64,000 nucleotides of DNA from Amborella trichopoda (taxonomy: Eukaryota; Streptophyta; Magnoliopsida; Amborellales; Amborellaceae), in NCBI RefSeq assembly GCF_000471905.2, contig NW_006497083.1, forward strand, positions 2,311,861-2,375,860. Reading direction: 5' to 3'. Every line of letters begins with the position of its first letter. Position 1 is the first letter of the stretch. Positions 59,966-64,000 of the stretch are shown here, in pieces. A model generated the notes under the pieces. That model was given only the letters and a program-made list of their open reading frames with translations. It was not told the DNA's origin and did not search any database. The position numbers and the translations under genes were made by a program.

Positions 59966-61566
59966 AAAATACCATTCATGATAATAACAAAGTTGCAAAG
60001 GTTATCACAATCCTAATGGACCGTGAAGGTTATCACAACCCTATTAGGAGTGTGATGCTCATAAAGCCCCCTTTCAAACTGCTAAATTATAAGGGTGGCA
60101 ATGGACCCAGACCCGACCCAGGACTCGCTTGGTAGACCCGCCATGGGGGTCGAGTATGGGTCCAACATTAGGACCTGGTAGGTAGAGTCCCTTTCCATCT
60201 CTAGGACCCGAGTACGGATTCCAGTGGAACCGACCAAGACATGGCTCGAAATTATTATATATATATATATATATATCCTCACTCGCTCTCTTCTAAATCC
60301 TATTTCACTCTCTCTCTTCCCCTACGACTATGAGAGCCCCTTTCTCTCTTTCTTCTCTCTCTCTCCCTCCCTATTTATCTTCCCTTGCCAAACCCTTTTT
60401 CTTCCAAGTTGGATCTTTGATTAGTAGAAATGGCAGGTGTTTATTTAATTTTGGTGCATTTTTTTTTTACATCTTGATACTTGGTGGAAGATCAGTAAAA
60501 ATGACAAGTTTTTATTTGATTTTTGTGCTTTTTTTATTTGCATCTTGAAACTCAATGGAAGATCAGCAAAAATGATAAGTTTTTATTTGATTTTCATGCT
60601 TTTTTTTATTTGCATCTTGAAGCTCGGTAGAAGATTAGCAAAAATGGTAGGTTTTTATTTGATTTTCATGCTTTATCTTTTTGCATTTTAATGCGGTTTT
60701 TTTAGGAACTTTCTCTCCATGAAAGAAGCTTCATAATGCATTAATGAATTTTGGGGATTCTTTTATAGAATTATGCATTAAAAAGGGGATTTGCACTTTT
60801 TTGTCCCAAGTACTGGGTCCGAGTCTCAGGTCCAAATCCATATCTTGGGTATGGTTATGGGTGTACGCGTTGGACCCGTCGGATACGGGTCCAGGTATGT
60901 GTCCATTAGTGGTATTTCAGGTCTCGATCCAAGTCCAACAAGACCTCCGTTGCCACCGCTACTAAAGCATCACAATGGCTTTAACATATCAACCATTGCA
61001 GTTCTAATAGAATAGTGATCTTTTAAGTTATCAAAACCATTACGGTTCTATTAGAACCATGATGACCTTGGGAATCATCATAGTTCTATTAGAAATGCAA
61101 TGCCTTCTCACAAGCCGCATACCATTATGTGCTCATAAAACCCCTTTCCCTTTTCATTTAAAATGCCCTAAACCCTTCTTCCTCTCTCTCTATCTTCTTC
61201 CACTCGCATTCTCTCTCTCTCACACCACCCCTTATCTCTCTCTAACAACACTAGGCCTTCCTCTCCCTTTCACTATTTCTTTCTATAACAACACCAATGC
61301 TCTCTCTCCTTCCCTAAAATATCAACCATGATTCTTATAAAACCGTTATGGTTTTGATAATTTAAAAGCCATCACAATTCTAATAAAACCGTAATGTTTT
61401 TTATAACTTCAAAGGCCATCACGGTACTATTAGGATCATGATGGTTGATATGTCAAAAGGCGACCGTGATGTTTTAGCGGTTTGAAAGGTCGTTTAATGA
61501 GCATCACGGTCTTAATAAAACCCTAATAACCTTCAGATCTTTATTACTACTATAAAGGGTATTTTA
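59966..61566. mobile_element. Long-inverted-repeat MITE-like element with a nested hAT-type insertion
   Basis: The left arm (59966 to about 60089) and the reverse complement of the right arm (61566 to about 61470) share AAAATACC, TAATAA.AAAG, GAAGGTTAT, GTGATGCTCAT and TTTGAAAGG/CCTTTCAAAC in matching order. The interior carries repeated near-palindromic motifs (ATCACGGTTCTATTAG, AACCRTGATG). Removing the nested 872-base element leaves about 0.72 kb. No transposase is present. The long arms suggest a Mutator-type or foldback element, which is an inference. Confidence 0.7.
60090..60961. mobile_element. Non-autonomous hAT-type element nested in the MITE, 872 bases
   Basis: The left end is TAAGGGTGGCAATGG and the reverse complement of the right end is TAGCGGTGGCAACGG. 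These match the TAGGGGTGGCAA-type ends of plant hAT elements. The flanking octamers CTAAATTA (60082-60089) and CTAAAGCA (60962-60969) agree at 6 of 8, consistent with an old target duplication. Subterminal GACCCGACCC and GGACCCGTCGGATACGGGTCC motifs support this. The interior has (TA)n and CT-rich tracts and no coding region. Confidence 0.75.
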
Positions 61567-64000
61567 GGTAGCAAATGTAAACAGTGAAAAGAAATAAAAT
61601 TCTATTTTAAGATGGAAAAAGTTTATGTAAGGGTTATGTTGAATGTTGATTGGTTATGTTGTTTAGATAGTTTTGCAACTCCAATTTTAATTATTTCATT
61701 TCGGAAAATATTCATCCCATAATTAATCCCAAAATTCCAAATAAAAAAAAACCACGTAAATATATACTATGCTCCCACAAAATCATTACTCTATATGTTA
61801 GTGTCAATATCAATATACTCATGCAAGAGTGATGACCTACACTTCTGACAGATGTACCTTGGCTTTATTTGCCATGGCTCTTTTTCATGTTTACTTTTTT
61901 ATAGTCCAAATTATATTTTTAAAAAATTACATATGGATACTTTTTCAACAACCTTATTACGGTATGGGCCTTTTTTTTTTTGCAAAAGTTACGCAGAAAC
62001 CCCCTACCCGGTGGCCTTTCTTTTTATTGCAAAATTGCCCATCCGTCCATTATTTCCAACACTAGTTATGTGTGAAGTCCTACAAATTTTAGGCCACTTA
62101 TATTAGTAAGGGCTTGTCTAGTATTTGCAAAATCGAACTTGTTCAGTGTTTCTAATTCTGGACCGCTCAATTTTCTAAGCTTTTTCGCACTAAAAAATCG
62201 AACATATTATAAATAATAATTATTATTGAAATTCTTAAAGTATTGTAATAAAATTTATGTAATGTAAGTAATTTTATATTTCTTGTTTTATCTATTATTA
62301 TTTGTATTTGAATATATTTTTCAATAAAATTTCTTAAAATAGAATTTAGTATAATAAATTACTTTTTCTATTATGAAATATTTAATAGATATAGGTATTT
62401 ACTTATATTTTATTTCCTTTTCTATTTTTGTAGTTTTAGAGTTAAAATATGCAACTACATATATAAAATAATAGAATGGTACAATCAAAATTTAAAATAG
62501 GATAGAAATCTAGAAATAGAAAATTAGAAATATAAAAGTGGAAGATCAAATAAAAGATAAAGGAAAATCTTTTGAAAAATAAAATAAGTTAAACAGTCCG
62601 GGATTGGTAATACCGAATAACAGGGTTGTCATCACACATACCAAATGAGCCCATACTAGTAAAGATGGTTGAAAATTTTTGGAGCTGGAAATAGGTGGGT
62701 AATTCTGGAAAAAAAAAAAATAGCTGAAGGTTTTTTTTTTTCTTGGTGTGTGTGTGTGTGGTTTTTTTGGGGGGGGGGGGATGTTGTCTCAATGTGGATT
62801 TACAGAAAAATTCAACTCAACCATTTAAAATGATGTATGCCCATTTAAAATGATGTATGCCCATAACTTAATTCCAACATCTTCCTATATGTTCTCATGA
62901 AACAAATTGTCAATAAAAATTTTAAAAACATGCAAAAATAAAAAATAAAAAAAATAAAAATTTAAAAAAGGGAGAAAAAGGCTCCCCTTCAATAGTTAAA
63001 AATAAACTTGACTTTGCTCTGAGGTTGTGTAGGGATTCATGGTTAAAATTTATGTTTCTCCTGGAATTGCTACATACTTTAGTTCTCGAAGGGATGATGA
63101 TGGAGTATCCCAGCTTGCACAAGTGGCAGTCATTGTAAAAATGATTGAGTTCCTCACTCCAATGCTTAGATCAAATATCATTATCATTGGAGTATTTAAC
63201 TGGGATTATTAAATGTATTTCAGCAATAAGTAATTACAAATTTTACCTTTTTTTTTAATCAATAATTGTTTGTCATAGAATAATTTATGCATAATTAAGT
63301 TGTACACAATTGGAAACTATAAGTACAAAAGAATAGATAAGTACGGATTTTTTTTGAGGTATTGGTTGGTACTTGGTAGGTCCTTTTTACGAGAACGTGG
63401 CGTGGATAAAAGCAACTAAGATAGATTTGTTTTGGATTTGTTTTATATTTATCTTAATTTTGGTTATTTAGTAGGAAGATATTTTAGGAGGTCTATAATG
63501 AGAGTTGGTAAATTGAAGGAGGCTCATCCCCTATAGGGAGGAGAGATACTGGAAAATTTATAGGTTATGGAAAGGAAAAGTTCCATTTGTTTTTTGTAAA
63601 GTGGTATGGGTAGACGTTGAGTCAATAGTATTTTGTTTGTCTTCTTCTTTCAGCGGTTATTTTTAGGGTTGTGAAAGCAAACTCTTTTAAAATGAGCATT
63701 GTAAACAGGGTGATTGAATTTTTATGATTGAAAAAAGTGATATTTGAGATCATGTAAAATGAGAGAAAGACGTTTGTGGGTGTTTTTTCTTCTCTTTTGC
63801 TTATAGGCCCATGCCGAAATACTCGTATCCGCGTGGCTTGTTCTTTTTTATTGTAATTTCTTTTACAATTTTATTGGGAAAATATCTCCATAGACCCCAT
63901 TTTCAACTTTCATTTCTTCCTAAACACAAAATTTCAAAGTCTATCTTCTAACCCTCCAAATAACTTTATCTATTTTTATTCCAACGTTTAATCCAAACAA
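61567..64000. other. AT-rich intergenic DNA
   Basis: No gene is recognised. Low-complexity items: two tandem 20-base units at 62821-62860 (CCATTTAAAATGATGTATGC), a GT run at 62748-62760 and an adjacent G run at 62769-62780. Confidence 0.6.

Overview
This window is nuclear DNA of a flowering plant with a transposon-rich genome. The evidence is an intron-rich gene with plant-type GT-AG splice sites, a plant-type dolichol kinase, and remnants of plant transposon families: Ty3/gypsy elements primed by initiator tRNA-Met, L1-type and RTE-type LINEs, hAT elements with 8-base target duplications, a FAR1/FRS-MULE pseudogene and a plant-mobile-domain remnant. The species cannot be named from the sequence. 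Two 20-N runs (12858-12877 and 51619-51638) are assembly gaps.

The one intact cellular gene is a dolichol kinase on the minus strand. I rebuilt 14 exons from 46507 down to 4781. All introns are GT-AG, all phases are consistent, and the joined frame encodes 580 residues. Exons 3-14 lie between 11901 and 4781. Exon 2 (113 bases) sits alone at 31170-31282 and exon 1 at 46317-46507, so introns 1 (15.0 kb) and 2 (19.3 kb) make up about 80% of the 41.7-kb gene. Both are filled with transposons.

Layout. 1-4497: the right part of an autonomous-type hAT element with a broken transposase (584-3470) and a GC-rich stretch between transposase and terminus. 4498-11901: last 12 exons of dolichol kinase. 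11902-31169 (intron 2): compound microsatellite with a gap, a 742-base hAT-type element, a 0.5-kb direct duplication, a decayed minus-strand Ty3/gypsy element (19396-23901), a GC-rich segment with a minus-strand TATA motif, and a direct duplication flanking an RTE LINE tail. 31283-46316 (intron 1): an L1-type LINE on the minus strand, split by a complete Ty3/gypsy element (39856-45583) with two LTRs and a 5-base target duplication. 46508-47330: gene 5' flank with two tandem duplications. 47930-51000: a tandem array split by a 2594-base hAT element with perfect 8-base target duplications, an internal-deletion derivative of the element at the window start. 52257-58800: plant-mobile-domain remnant, minisatellite, FAR1/MULE pseudogene and purine-rich repeats. 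59065-61566: two MITE-like inverted-repeat elements, the larger with an hAT-type element nested in it. 61567-64000: AT-rich DNA with no recognisable gene.

Apart from dolichol kinase, every recognisable coding sequence is transposon-derived and carries stops or frameshifts. I found no new multi-gene system. The most informative points are the transposon-inflated but apparently intact housekeeping gene, and the parent/deletion-derivative hAT pair.
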